The notes beneath the pieces were generated by a model. It saw only the letters and a program-made list of their open reading frames with translations. It had not been told where the DNA came from and did no database searches. DNA of 64,000 nucleotides from Hymenobacter translucens (GTDB lineage: Bacteria > Bacteroidota > Bacteroidia > Cytophagales > Hymenobacteraceae). Location: positions 372,001 through 436,000 of the forward strand of contig NZ_JAJERB010000004.1 in NCBI RefSeq assembly GCF_020685205.1, given 5' to 3'. Shown in pieces: positions 21,001-29,351 of this stretch. How positions within the stretch are numbered: position 1 is the first letter of the stretch; every line of letters begins with the position of its first letter. The translations under genes and the position numbers were made by a program.

Positions 21001-24000
21001 TGCTCGTCGCCGTACCGCCCGGGGTCGTCACCGTGATAGACCCCGATTGGGCACCGACCGGTACACTCGTCGTGATCTGGGTGCCGGCGGCATTCACGGT
21101 GAAGCTGGCGCTGGTACCGTTGAATGCTACCGCCGAAGCGCCGCCGAAGTCGGTGCCGTTGATGGTGACACTGGTCCCGACTGGCCCGATGTTGGGCGAG
21201 AAGCTCGTGATAGTAGGAGCCGGGGCTGCCACCGGGGTAATCAGCAGGCTGCTGGAAGCCGATGTAGCCAGGGCATAGCTAGGGGTGCTGCCACTGGAAA
21301 GCGCCGTGGGCACGACGTAGCTGGAGCCGCCGCCCCCGCCGCCGGAAGGAGTAGCGCCGCCACCTCCGCCGCCACCGCCGCCACCGAAGTAGCCGCCGCC
21401 ACCGCCGTGGCCGCCGATTTCACCAAAGCCGCCGGTACCGCCGAGGCCGGCTGAGCCCGTGTCGCCGTTGCCGTACATAAAAATAGGGGCAATGCCGCCG
21501 GCGCCACCGGCCGTGGTAGTGCCCGCCCGGCCTCCGGCCGAGCCGCCGGTTCCATCTTCCCCGGCGTTAGAGCCGGGAGCCCCGCCACCACCGGCTATAA
21601 CCAGGCGCTGGCCGAAGGTGCTGGTCAGCGTTCCGCTGCCGAAAGGAGCGGCGCTTGTGGCGCCCGTGATGCGACGCAGGTCGGTAGCGCCGCACCCGCC
21701 ATTGCCACCAATCCGGCTGCTGTTGGTGTTGCCACCCTGACCGCCGCCATTATAGCCACCCGCACCGGGGGCGAACGGAGGGGAGGCAAAGGCCTGGCCC
21801 CCCGGACCCCCGACGACCACTGTGAGTACTTCGCCGGGAGTAACGTTTATGAGGGTATTGACAAGGCCGCCGCGGCCGCTCATAAAGCCCGAGCCCTGGG
21901 CCGTTACCTGCAGGCGTGTCATGCCGGCCGGCACGGTGTAGGTCTGCGGCCCGCCGGTGAAGCTGAAAGTAGTGGACGGGCCCGTGGCCAGCACTGTAAA
22001 GCTGGCGCTGCTGGTAGCCGTGCCGCCCGGGGTGGTCACGCTGATGGTGCCGGAGGTAGCGCCCGAGGGAACCGAGGTCGTAATCTGGGTGCCGGCCGAG
22101 TTGACCGTGAAGCTGGCGCTGGTCCCGTTGAAGGCCACCGACGTAGCCCCGGCGAAGTCGCTGCCGCTGATTGTGACGCTGGTGCCTACCGGCCCAATCG
22201 AGGGCGTAAACGAGGAGATAGCAGGGCTGACAAACACAGGCGTCAGCATCACGCTGCCGTTGCCGGTATTCCTGAGTCCATACGTCGGCGTGGTGCCGGC
22301 TGTGACGGCCGCGGGCTCTACGTAGCTGGAACCGCCGCCGCCGCCGCCCCAGAACTGGAAGCTGCTGGCTCCTCCTGCTCCGCCGCCACCGCCGTAGTAG
22401 CCGCCGCCGCCGCCGTAGCCGCCGCCGCCATTGGTAGCATTGCCGCCGTTACCGCCCTGGCCCAGGGAACCCGTCCCGCCTGTTACAGCGGGTTGGCCGC
22501 TGAACCAGCCGCCATTGCCCCCTGCCGATGTAGTACCCGGCTGTCCCCACTCGGTGCCGGTGAAGCCCGCCGTTCCGGCATTGGCGCCCCCGCCGCCCGC
22601 GCCGCCGGCAGTAACCAGGCGTCGGGATAAGGTACTGGGCAGCGTACCACCGGCCAGCGGGCTGGCGGTGGTTGCGCCGGGGATACGACGAATATCGGTA
22701 GCGCCAGCCCCGGCCCCACCGTGGTTGGAACCTGAGCCGGGCGACCTAGCCCCCCCATCGCCACCGCCGTTGTAGCCGCCTGTGCCGGGCGAGAACTGGT
22801 TGCCCATCTGGGCACTTCCACCGGCCACGATGGTGAGAACCTCGCCGGGTACTACGGTGATGCTGGCCGTGACGAGTGCGCCCTGGCCGCCGTTCATAAC
22901 GGCGGTGCCGCCGGGGATGCCGGCACCGTTAGCCTGAACCTGCAGGCGGGTTACGCCGGCCGGTACGGTATAAGTCTGGGGCGAAGCCGTAAACGAATAG
23001 GTGCTGGTCGGGCCCGCGGTTAGGACGGTGAAGCTGCCGGTACTAGTAGCGGTGCCGCCGGGTGTAGTCACGCTGATAGGGCCCGAAGTAGCGCCAGCAG
23101 GAACAGAGGCCGTAATCTGAGTAGCTGAGTTCACGGTGTAGCTGGTAGCGGCAGTGCCGTTAAAGCTGACCCCGGTAGCGTCCGTGAAGTGGGTGCCTGT
23201 GAGAACGACACTCGTGCCCGGGATGCCGCTGGTAGGAGAGAAGCTGCCGATGGTGGGAGGGCTGGCTGTTACTGTGAAGCTGACGCCGTTGCTCGTGCCC
23301 GCGGGTGTGGTTGCCGTCACGTTGCCGGTGGTGGCCCCGGAGGGCACTACCACGCCCGTAATCTGGGTGGCGTTTACCACCGTGAAGCCGCTGGTGACAG
23401 TGCGGTTGGCGGTGCCGCTGAAGGTGATGGTGGTGGTGCCGGTGAGGGCCGTACCGTTCAGCGTGATAGTGCTGCCCACCGGGCCGCTGACGGGATTTAG
23501 GGAAGCAAGCGTAGGCGCAGGTGTGGCCGTGGTGTTGAGCAGTACGCCCACCGTTCCGGTATTGTAATTGCCGACGGCAATGTCCTGCTTGCCGTCCGCG
23601 TTCAGATCGTTCAGAATTACCCGGCTCGGGTAGCTGTTGGCGCTGGTGCTCAGCGTCGTCTGGCTGCCCAGTCCACCGGAGGTGAGGCCAAGCCGCACTC
23701 CTGCCTGATGAAGCTGGGCGATGGAGAATACCACGTCGGCCAGGCCGTCGCCGTTCACGTCGCCCACAGCCACGTCCGAAACCTGTCCGGAGCCGGCTGC
23801 TCCACTGCCACCTACGAAATAGGTGGTCATCGTGCCGAATGAGCCGGCACCCTGGTTGGGAATCACGCCCACCGTATTCAGTGTGTTGCCGACGACGACA
23901 TCAGGAAGACCGTCGCGGGTGATATCAGCCAGGGCCAGCGACGATGGAGAGTCGCCTGAGTTGTAGGCGTAGGTACCCTCAGGGGTTATTTTAATAGGTG

Positions 24001-24730
24001 TGCCGTAGCCGGCACCGACTGATTTGAGCATCACCCGTACGCTGGCCTCTGCAAACCCACCCCCGCCGCTGGCAATGACCAGATCGGGCCGGCCGTCGGC
24101 ATTCACGTCGCCGACCTCAACATCAGTTACACCGCTTGTGCCAACATTGTATGAAACCGCTGTGCCAAGCCCGCCGGAGGACAGGCGGGGCATCACCCCT
24201 ACCGCGTTATTATGCGCAATGACTACGTCTAGCAGGCCGTCGGCCGTGACGTCAGCCAGCTGGAATCGAAGATTGGAAGTGTTGAAGCTGGTTGTATAAC
24301 TGACGGCAGTTCCAAACGTGCCATTGCCGACCCCGCCGGAGCCCAGACCAGGGAATACCACGATTACGTCAGCGGGGGCGTTAGTCGCTACAACCATATC
24401 CAGAATGCCGTCACCGGTAATGTCGTTGAGCGCGACATCGGAGGCATATGAACTGGTAGTGTACTCAACCCGAGCAGCGTAGCCGCCGCCCGACTGTCCG
24501 AGCAGCACGCCTACCCGCTTCTGGCCGGGGCGGGTGTAAACCAGATCTTTCCGGCCATCGCCATTAAGATCGGCCGCGGCTACGGCGCCTGTGTTGCCGG
24601 TAGTGCTGTAGGTGCTGACGGCGCTGAAGGTCTGGGCCGCCGCCCGGGTGCCCAGCAGGCCCAGCAGCGGCAGCGCCAGCAGACCCGGCCTCAGGCGCCG
24701 AAGAAATGTTAGAGTAGGAGTGCGTCGCAT
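18068..24730 (-). CDS. Giant T9SS surface protein with FG-GAP, IPT/TIG and glycine-rich modules
   Basis: 2220 residues. Signal peptide ends near TRAAAQ. Residues about 40-405 are FG-GAP/VCBS repeats (DLNGDGRKDLVYTR, DVNADGRPDLVIASG). About 405-1590 hold eight IPT/TIG Ig-like domains of the form ITSFSPxxGPVGTSVTI. Two glycine-rich modules interrupt them (about 590-800 and 925-1165), each starting QTYTVPAGxTRLQV and ending GGGGGGSSYV. After the last IPT come a repetitive beta region, a conserved block of about 400 residues shared with the 38600-42262 protein, and a T9SS type A tail (LYPNPAHGQFRVLLP ... GLAQGVYTLRVQ). Likely a fibrous adhesin or matrix protein exported by T9SS; ligand unknown. 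The ATG at 24730 gives an arginine-rich n-region. Confidence 0.88.
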   Translation of the reverse strand: MRRTPTLTFLRRLRPGLLALPLLGLLGTRAAAQTFSAVSTYSTTGNTGAVAAADLNGDGRKDLVYTRPGQKRVGVLLGQSGGGYAARVEYTTSSYASDVALNDITGDGILDMVVATNAPADVIVVFPGLGSGGVGNGTFGTAVSYTTSFNTSNLRFQLADVTADGLLDVVIAHNNAVGVMPRLSSGGLGTAVSYNVGTSGVTDVEVGDVNADGRPDLVIASGGGGFAEASVRVMLKSVGAGYGTPIKITPEGTYAYNSGDSPSSLALADITRDGLPDVVVGNTLNTVGVIPNQGAGSFGTMTTYFVGGSGAAGSGQVSDVAVGDVNGDGLADVVFSIAQLHQAGVRLGLTSGGLGSQTTLSTSANSYPSRVILNDLNADGKQDIAVGNYNTGTVGVLLNTTATPAPTLASLNPVSGPVGSTITLNGTALTGTTTITFSGTANRTVTSGFTVVNATQITGVVVPSGATTGNVTATTPAGTSNGVSFTVTASPPTIGSFSPTSGIPGTSVVLTGTHFTDATGVSFNGTAATSYTVNSATQITASVPAGATSGPISVTTPGGTATSTGSFTVLTAGPTSTYSFTASPQTYTVPAGVTRLQVQANGAGIPGGTAVMNGGQGALVTASITVVPGEVLTIVAGGSAQMGNQFSPGTGGYNGGGDGGARSPGSGSNHGGAGAGATDIRRIPGATTASPLAGGTLPSTLSRRLVTAGGAGGGGANAGTAGFTGTEWGQPGTTSAGGNGGWFSGQPAVTGGTGSLGQGGNGGNATNGGGGYGGGGGYYGGGGGAGGASSFQFWGGGGGGSSYVEPAAVTAGTTPTYGLRNTGNGSVMLTPVFVSPAISSFTPSIGPVGTSVTISGSDFAGATSVAFNGTSASFTVNSAGTQITTSVPSGATSGTISVTTPGGTATSSASFTVLATGPSTTFSFTGGPQTYTVPAGMTRLQVTAQGSGFMSGRGGLVNTLINVTPGEVLTVVVGGPGGQAFASPPFAPGAGGYNGGGQGGNTNSSRIGGNGGCGATDLRRITGATSAAPFGSGTLTSTFGQRLVIAGGGGAPGSNAGEDGTGGSAGGRAGTTTAGGAGGIAPIFMYGNGDTGSAGLGGTGGFGEIGGHGGGGGYFGGGGGGGGGGATPSGGGGGGSSYVVPTALSSGSTPSYALATSASSSLLITPVAAPAPTITSFSPNIGPVGTSVTINGTDFGGASAVAFNGTSASFTVNAAGTQITTSVPVGAQSGSITVTTPGGTATSSGNFTVTVVSPTITSLSPSSGPVGTSVTISGSNLSGATSVSFNGTAQTIFTSNSASQLVLNVPTGATTGSVTVTTPGGSSGGLTFTVTAPAPAISSFSPASGPVGSNVIISGSNFTGATAVTFNGTGATIFTVNGTGTEITVTVPSGASTGLIRVTTPGGTGTSGNSFQVLANPVITSFSPASGPAGTSVVITGSNFVGVQFVTFNQASSTASFTVNSPTQITAIVPAGATTGPIGVNNGGATAFSSTPFTVTASAPTISGFTPGSGPAGTSVTISGTNLTGTTAVAFNGTAAPGFTVNSATQITVSVPTGATSGTISVTTPSGTATSSQSFSVTAGDLTVTSAQIITGGSYNNVTITSSGALRLDGPLSVAGSFTVQSGGQLVTNCQPITGAGSFTLQSGAQLSICDAGGITASGNAGAVQLSGFRSFSPDAYYTYTGATAQVTGNGLPAQVRSLTKLNASLLTLSQALSVRESLIIAGSGNVDLGGQTLTLLSDATGTALVVNNLTGVVTGGTAVVQRYISPTLNPGLGYRHFSSPVANSTVADLSTAAFTPVVNGAYNTSRTPGTESSFPTVFGYEQTRVRTALNNLSAFDKGWFSPASLSDALVVGRGYTVNLGASQTVDFVGTLNSGTYAMSLARNGDTTRNAAAAGWHLVGNPYPAPIDWNLVGLADRTGLTGTMYVFESRDTYTGSYRSYINGMGSGGPLIASGQGFFVRVAPGQTTGTLTLRNGHRVTSYADQATFRRSAPDTRPRLQLQLQSGSSQDALFVYVEAGATAGLDNGFDAEKLRNTTSLNLSAMASTGQSLSIQGLAELGNQATVVPLTVQVPLAGQYTLAVAELLNLAAGTTVTLRDDLLGTSTLLTGTTRYSFQTTGTTANGRFYLELRSTGALSTASQVLSQQVQLYPNPAHGQFRVLLPASAASAQLTLLNALGQTVRTLNATGTSTLVDASGLAQGVYTLRVQAGAATATKRVVIE
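19970..23530 (-). repeat. Tandem IPT/TIG-coding repeats with two glycine-rich insertions
   Basis: Eight related units of about 250-270 bases, recognisable on the minus strand by SGPVGTSVTISGSNF-like starts and VTTPGGTATSS-like ends. Units are similar at nucleotide level, indicating duplication. The glycine-rich modules are at about 22310-22960 and 21240-21960. Confidence 0.75.
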
Positions 24731-24919
24731 ATGATACGGTGAAGCGTGAAGCGGAAAAAGCCAACAAAATTGGAGAGACGGGGATGCGTAGGCAATACCT
24801 ACTTTCAGGTATTTTCACTAGAACTTCATTTCATTGTGCTTTTGCAAGCCTGGCAGTAGGAGCCCTGATGGACTACCCATACTGGCCGCCGCGAATTCAT
24901 TTTGTGCCGACCCCGGGCG

Positions 24920-24927
24920 TAGCTTTG
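24920..24927 (+). promoter_or_regulatory. Putative -7 box (TAGCTTTG) of GNAT gene
   Basis: Exact TANNTTTG, only 4 nt before the GNAT ATG at 24932. Transcription would begin at or within the start codon, implying a leaderless message. Confidence 0.45.
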
Positions 24928-24931
24928 CCCG

Positions 24932-25456
24932 ATGAATTCACCTTTGCGCATACAGGCCGCCGCCGCCATCGATATTCCCCATCTGAACCAACTGGTCAAC
25001 AGCGCCTACCGGGGCGACGCCTCCCGCCGGGGCTGGACCACCGAGGCCGAGCTGCTGGACGGCATCCGGGTGGATGAGCAGGGACTGGCTGAGATGCTGG
25101 CTGACCCGGCTGTCACGATTCTGAAAGCCGAAAATGAGGAAGGACGGCTGCTGGGCTGCGTGTACCTGAAAAAGCAGGACGCCAAGCTGTACCTGGGCAT
25201 GCTGTCCGTGGCGCCCGACCAGCAGGACCGGGGCCTGGGCAAGCAGCTGCTGGCCGCTTCCGAAGACCACGCCCGGGCCCTGCACTGCACGGCCCTCACC
25301 ATTACCGTTATTTCGGTGCGCGCCGAGCTGATTGCCTGGTACCAGCGCCACGGCTACGCACCCACCGGCGCCACCGAGCCGTTCCCCAACGACCCCCGGT
25401 TTGGCATTCCGCGCCAGCCCCTGCGGTTTATCGTGATGGAAAAGTCTTTGCGCTGA
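24932..25456 (+). CDS. GNAT-family N-acetyltransferase
   Basis: 174 residues. GCN5-related acyltransferase fold: acetyl-CoA pyrophosphate-binding motif QDRGLGKQLL preceded by LGMLSVAPD (about residues 88-107), and a C-terminal YQRHGYAPTGATEPFP segment typical of motif B. It would transfer an acetyl group from acetyl-CoA to an unidentified amine. The start fits the N-terminal strand LRIQAAAAIDIPHLNQLVNS. A TGACAAC hairpin follows immediately after the stop. Confidence 0.9.
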   Translation: MNSPLRIQAAAAIDIPHLNQLVNSAYRGDASRRGWTTEAELLDGIRVDEQGLAEMLADPAVTILKAENEEGRLLGCVYLKKQDAKLYLGMLSVAPDQQDRGLGKQLLAASEDHARALHCTALTITVISVRAELIAWYQRHGYAPTGATEPFPNDPRFGIPRQPLRFIVMEKSLR

Positions 25457-25537
25457 GTTGTTAGTTGTCAGGTGCTAGGTGTTCGTATCATTCTGACAAC
25501 TGACAACTGACAACTGACAACCAGCAACAGACAACTG
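25457..25537. repeat. TGACAAC-word hairpin element 2
   Basis: Begins at the base after the GNAT stop codon. Left arm TTGTTAGTTGTCAG; right arm four perfect tandem copies of CTGACAA (25493-25520) plus degenerate copies. The arms are complementary around a loop near 25475-25490. Confidence 0.7.
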
Positions 25538-25575
25538 CGCCCGGCTACGTATAGGCAGGTAACTTTCCGGCGAAC

Positions 25576-27726
25576 ATGGGCAAGAACACCCGCAGTATTC
25601 AGTACTTCTTCTTTGGGCAGGACTTTGCCGACGGCCTCCGCATCACGCTGGTGGTGCTGGTGCCGGCCCTGCTGGCATCCTACTTCGGGCAGCTCGAAAC
25701 CGGTCTCACGGTGGCGCTCGGGGCGCTGTGCGTCAGCATAACGGACCTGCCGGGCCCGGTGCTGCACAAGCGCAACGGCATGCTCTACGGGCTGCTGTGC
25801 ATGGTCGTAGTGGCGCTGATTACCGGCTTTGCCCGCCTGCACAACGCGGTGATGGGCGTCGAGGTCATGGCCTTCAGCTTCCTGTTTACGCTGTTCACGG
25901 TGTACGGCACCCGGGCCGGGGCCGTGGGCTCGGCGGCCCTGCTCGTCATGATTCTGACCATGGACCTGCCCCTAACGCCGGCCCAGGTGCTGCTGCACGC
26001 GGCCCTGGTGGCGGCGGGCGGACTGTGGTACATCCTGACCAGCGTACTGTTTTTCCGGGTGCAGCCGTACCGCCCGGCCCAGCGCGCCCTGGGGGAGTGC
26101 ATTCATGCCGTGGCGGCTTTTCTGCGCATCAAGGCCGAGTTCTACCAGGTTTCCACCGACCTGGCCGCCGACTACCGCCGGGTGGTCGCCCAGCAGATAG
26201 TGGTAAACGAGAAGCAGGACGCTGCCCGGCAGCTGTTGTTCAAGAGCCGGGAAATCGTGAAGGACTCCACCAGCAAAAGCCGGGCGCTGGTACTGGCGTT
26301 CGTCGACGTGGTAGACCTCTACGAGTACATCACGGCCACGTACTACGACTACACGGCCATCCGGGAGCGGTTCGGTCCTACCGGCATTCTGGAGGAAGTT
26401 GCCGCGCTAATCAAGCTCTTGGCTGAGGAGCTCGATGCCATCGGCCTGGCCATTCATGCCGGCCGGCCCTATACGAGCACGCTCGACGTGAACGGGGAGC
26501 TGGAGCGCCTCAAGCGCCGCATCGATGCCGTGGCCGAAAACGACAAGGACCAGCCCACGCTGGTATTGAAGAAGATTCTGGTGAATATCCGCAGCCTGCA
26601 GCAGCAGGTGCAGCGGGTGATGCACTACTTCAGCGGCCCCGGCGGCAAGCCCCGCCGCACGCTCGAGAACCTGGAGCTGGGTCGCTTCGTGAGCAGCGAG
26701 GACTACCGTCTGGAAGTGCTTACTGACAACCTGACGAGACGCTCCAACGTGTTCCGGCACGCCCTGCGCATGGCAGTGGCCTGTACGCTCGGCTTCGTGG
26801 TGGCCAAGCTGATGCCCCTGGGTCACCACAGCTACTGGATTGTGATGACCGTGGCCTTTATGCTCAAGCCGGGCTTCAGCCTGACCAAGCAGCGCAACTA
26901 CGAGCGGGTAGCAGGTACTCTGGCCGGGGGCGCGGTGGGCGTATTGATTCTGCGGTTCGTGCCCAACGCCACCGTGCAGTTCGGCTTTATGCTGTGCTGC
27001 ATGCTGGCCTCCTACAGCGCCCAGCGCCGCTACTATTTTGTGTCGGTGTTCTTCATGACGCCCTTCATTCTGATTTTGTTCAGCTTCCTGGGCATCGGCT
27101 ACCTCAACCTGCTCGAGGAGCGCGTCATCGACACGCTCCTCGGCTGCACCATTGCCTTCAGCGCCGGCTACCTGCTGTTCCCGACCTGGGAAGCCACCCA
27201 GCTGCGGGTACATATGCGCGAAGTGGTAAAAGCCAACCTGCGCTACCTGCAGCAGCTGGCGGCCGGCCTCGCCGGCCAGCGCCCCGCCCTCACCGACTAC
27301 AAAGTAGCCCGCAAGGATGTGTACGTCAGCTCGGCCAACCTCTCGGCCGCCTTTCAGCGGATGCTGTCGGAGCCGGAAAGCAAGCGGCGGCAGAGTGAGG
27401 CGGTGCAGCAGTTCGTGGTGCTCAACCATATTCTGTCGGCCAACATTGCCGCGCTCATGGGCGCGCCGGGAGCTGACGCGCCGGGGCCGCTCCGGCTGCC
27501 GCCCGAGGGCGTGCGGCCCGTAAACCAGGCTCTCGCCGCCCTGGCGGAAAGCCTGCAGAAGCTCGACGAAGCCGCCGCGCCGCTGCCCGACAAAGTACCC
27601 GCCCTGCCAGCCCAGCCGGCGGCGCCCGGCCCCACGCCCGACGACCAGCTTTTGCTCGAGCAGCTGGCCTTTCTGCAGAAAGTCAGCACCGACATCCGCA
27701 AGGTGACCGACCAAGTGCTGGCGTGA
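25576..27726 (+). CDS. FUSC-family (YccS-like) inner-membrane protein
   Basis: 716 residues. Two hydrophobic blocks, about 20-170 and 395-545, each with several transmembrane helices, flank a soluble region (about 180-390). The N-terminal block resembles YccS_N (LETGLTVALGALCVSITDLPG) and the second resembles the FUSC domain (AVACTLGFVVAKLMPLGHHSYWIVMTVAFMLKPGF). The family is related to fusaric-acid/aromatic-acid efflux proteins; the substrate is not known. The C-terminal cytoplasmic tail is Pro/Ala-rich. Convergent with the DUF983 gene, 7 nt between stops. Confidence 0.88.
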   Translation: MGKNTRSIQYFFFGQDFADGLRITLVVLVPALLASYFGQLETGLTVALGALCVSITDLPGPVLHKRNGMLYGLLCMVVVALITGFARLHNAVMGVEVMAFSFLFTLFTVYGTRAGAVGSAALLVMILTMDLPLTPAQVLLHAALVAAGGLWYILTSVLFFRVQPYRPAQRALGECIHAVAAFLRIKAEFYQVSTDLAADYRRVVAQQIVVNEKQDAARQLLFKSREIVKDSTSKSRALVLAFVDVVDLYEYITATYYDYTAIRERFGPTGILEEVAALIKLLAEELDAIGLAIHAGRPYTSTLDVNGELERLKRRIDAVAENDKDQPTLVLKKILVNIRSLQQQVQRVMHYFSGPGGKPRRTLENLELGRFVSSEDYRLEVLTDNLTRRSNVFRHALRMAVACTLGFVVAKLMPLGHHSYWIVMTVAFMLKPGFSLTKQRNYERVAGTLAGGAVGVLILRFVPNATVQFGFMLCCMLASYSAQRRYYFVSVFFMTPFILILFSFLGIGYLNLLEERVIDTLLGCTIAFSAGYLLFPTWEATQLRVHMREVVKANLRYLQQLAAGLAGQRPALTDYKVARKDVYVSSANLSAAFQRMLSEPESKRRQSEAVQQFVVLNHILSANIAALMGAPGADAPGPLRLPPEGVRPVNQALAALAESLQKLDEAAAPLPDKVPALPAQPAAPGPTPDDQLLLEQLAFLQKVSTDIRKVTDQVLA

Positions 27727-27733
27727 GGCGGGC

Positions 27734-28141
27734 TTATTCGCCGGCCATGCGGGCTTTCTCGGCCCGGGTGGCGTCGTAGCGGACCCCGCCGAACAGGTAA
27801 AGCATGATGGCCCGGGAGTAGCGCAGCACCAGGGGCGTAGTCACCAGCACCACGATGGTAACCGTCAGCACGTACACCCACACGGCCGGGTCGCCGAAGG
27901 CGTAGTAACAGAGCAGGCCGCAGCCCAGGAAGATGGCCACCGAGAAGCCGTAGCTCACGAACATGGCCCCCCAGTAAAAGCCGGGCTCCGGCTCGTAGGT
28001 TTGGTTGCACACCGGGCACTGGCCCGGCATTTCGGCAAACTTGGTCAGGTTCAGGGAAGAGTAGGAAAACAGCTTGCCTTCGTGGCAGCGCGGGCAGCGC
28101 AAAGCCAGGAGCGAAAGGGCAGAAGATTGAATGTGAGCCAT
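27734..28141 (-). CDS. DUF983 zinc-ribbon membrane protein
   Basis: 135 residues. N-terminal zinc-ribbon-like CPRCHEGKLF...CPVCNQTYEP, then GFYWGAMFVSYGFSVAIFLG and a second hydrophobic helix pair (FGDPAVWVYVLTVTIVVLVT). This arrangement defines DUF983, a family of unknown biochemical role in Bacteroidota and Alphaproteobacteria. The ATG at 28141 places the Cys motif near residue 19. Confidence 0.88.
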   Translation of the reverse strand: MAHIQSSALSLLALRCPRCHEGKLFSYSSLNLTKFAEMPGQCPVCNQTYEPEPGFYWGAMFVSYGFSVAIFLGCGLLCYYAFGDPAVWVYVLTVTIVVLVTTPLVLRYSRAIMLYLFGGVRYDATRAEKARMAGE

Positions 28142-28313
28142 AGTCGTTGAAATTCGATGGGCGGCAGACTGAGTTTACGGACCAGACCCCGGTTCGGCCA
28201 CTGCTGACCGGCTGGTGGCGTACAGCCCCGGCTAACCAGTGCCTGGTACGATGCAAAGTTCCGCCTTTCCGCCCGCGCCCGCACGAGTTGTTTGCGGGCA
28301 GATGCAGGACAAA

Positions 28314-29180
28314 TCAACGATGCTGGCGGTAGGCCTCGGGCGTGATGCCGGTGTGTCTGCGGAAAAAGCGCACGAAGTAGGACGCATCGTCGAAGCCCAG
28401 CTGATCGGCCACTTCCGCCACCGACAGCGCCGAGTGCAGCAGCAGGCGCCGGGCTTCCACCACTACCCGCTCGTGAATCAGGGTGCTGGCCGTTTTGTTG
28501 AGCAGGCGGCGGCACACGGCATTCAGGTGATTGGCGGTGAGGTGAAGCTGGTCGGCGTAGTCGGCCACGGCACGGCGGGTGCGGAACTGCTCGTTGAGCA
28601 GGCGGCCGAACTCCCGTACCTGCTGCCGCCCCAGGGCCGAAGCCGGCTGCGCCGGGTGTGGTGGGTAGTGGCGGCAGGCCAGCTCCAGGCACAGGTGCAG
28701 GTAGGAGCGGAACACCTCGGCCTGGTTGGCAAACGGGGTGGTGCTTTCCGCCAGCATCCGCTCCAGCAGCCAGCTGAACTCGGTTTCAGCAGGCGGAAGG
28801 TACAGTACCGGCGGAGCGGTGCTGGCGAAAAACGGGTACTCGTCGAGCACACTGCCGGGGTAGCGCAGCAGAAAGAAGTCGGCGTCGAAGAACACGATGA
28901 AGCCTTGCACGTCGGCCGACAGTTCCCAGCTGTGTACCTGCCCCGGCGTCATGAAAAACAGGCTGCCGGGCCGGATTTCGTAGGGCAGCAGGTCGATGGT
29001 ATGGGTGCCGTGGCCTTCGGGAATGTACAGCAGCAGGTAGAAGTCGTGGGCGTGGGGCACGCTGACGCCGGGAAACCGCGCCACGTGGGTTTCAAGCCGC
29101 TCGATGTAGTAGGGCCGCCGCGCCTGCCGGGGCTTGGGAAACGCGGTAATGGCGAATACGGGCGGCGCGGCGGGTTTCAT
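28314..29180 (-). CDS. AraC-family transcriptional regulator
   Basis: 288 residues, cytoplasmic. N-terminal cupin-like sensor (about 20-150: FPGVSVPHAHDFYLLLYIPE, PGSLFFMTPGQVHSWEL) and C-terminal AraC double helix-turn-helix (about 190-288: YADQLHLTANHLNAVCRRLL and SVAEVADQLGFDDASYFVRF, ending GITPEAYR). The effector is unknown. The downstream aldo/keto reductase is not in its operon order: the reductase lies upstream on the same strand, separated by a TGACAAC hairpin, and could be a target. Confidence 0.93.
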   Translation of the reverse strand: MKPAAPPVFAITAFPKPRQARRPYYIERLETHVARFPGVSVPHAHDFYLLLYIPEGHGTHTIDLLPYEIRPGSLFFMTPGQVHSWELSADVQGFIVFFDADFFLLRYPGSVLDEYPFFASTAPPVLYLPPAETEFSWLLERMLAESTTPFANQAEVFRSYLHLCLELACRHYPPHPAQPASALGRQQVREFGRLLNEQFRTRRAVADYADQLHLTANHLNAVCRRLLNKTASTLIHERVVVEARRLLLHSALSVAEVADQLGFDDASYFVRFFRRHTGITPEAYRQHR

Positions 29181-29188
29181 GGAGGGTT

Positions 29189-29347
29189 TTAGTTGCCAGT
29201 TGTTCGTTGTCCGTTGTCAGAACCAGACGTTGGGCATGAATGAAAAGAAGCGTGACAAAAAGCCTGATCAGGCCTGCTCGCAGCTAAATTCTAACAACTG
29301 ACAACTGACAACCGACAACTGACAACGAGCAACTAACAACGAACAAC
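29189..29347. repeat. TGACAAC-word hairpin element 3
   Basis: Left arm 29189-29220 (TTAGTTGCCAGTTGTTCGTT...) and right arm 29291-29347 (AACAACTGACAACTGACAAC and further copies), with a 70-nt loop. It ends 4 nt from the stop codon of the aldo/keto reductase (minus strand) and 8 nt upstream of the AraC start. Confidence 0.7.
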
Positions 29348-29351
29348 CAAA

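Noticed and set aside
25493..25520. Possible CRISPR-like repeats
   Set aside because: Seven-bp direct tandem units with no spacers and no cas genes; part of a hairpin.
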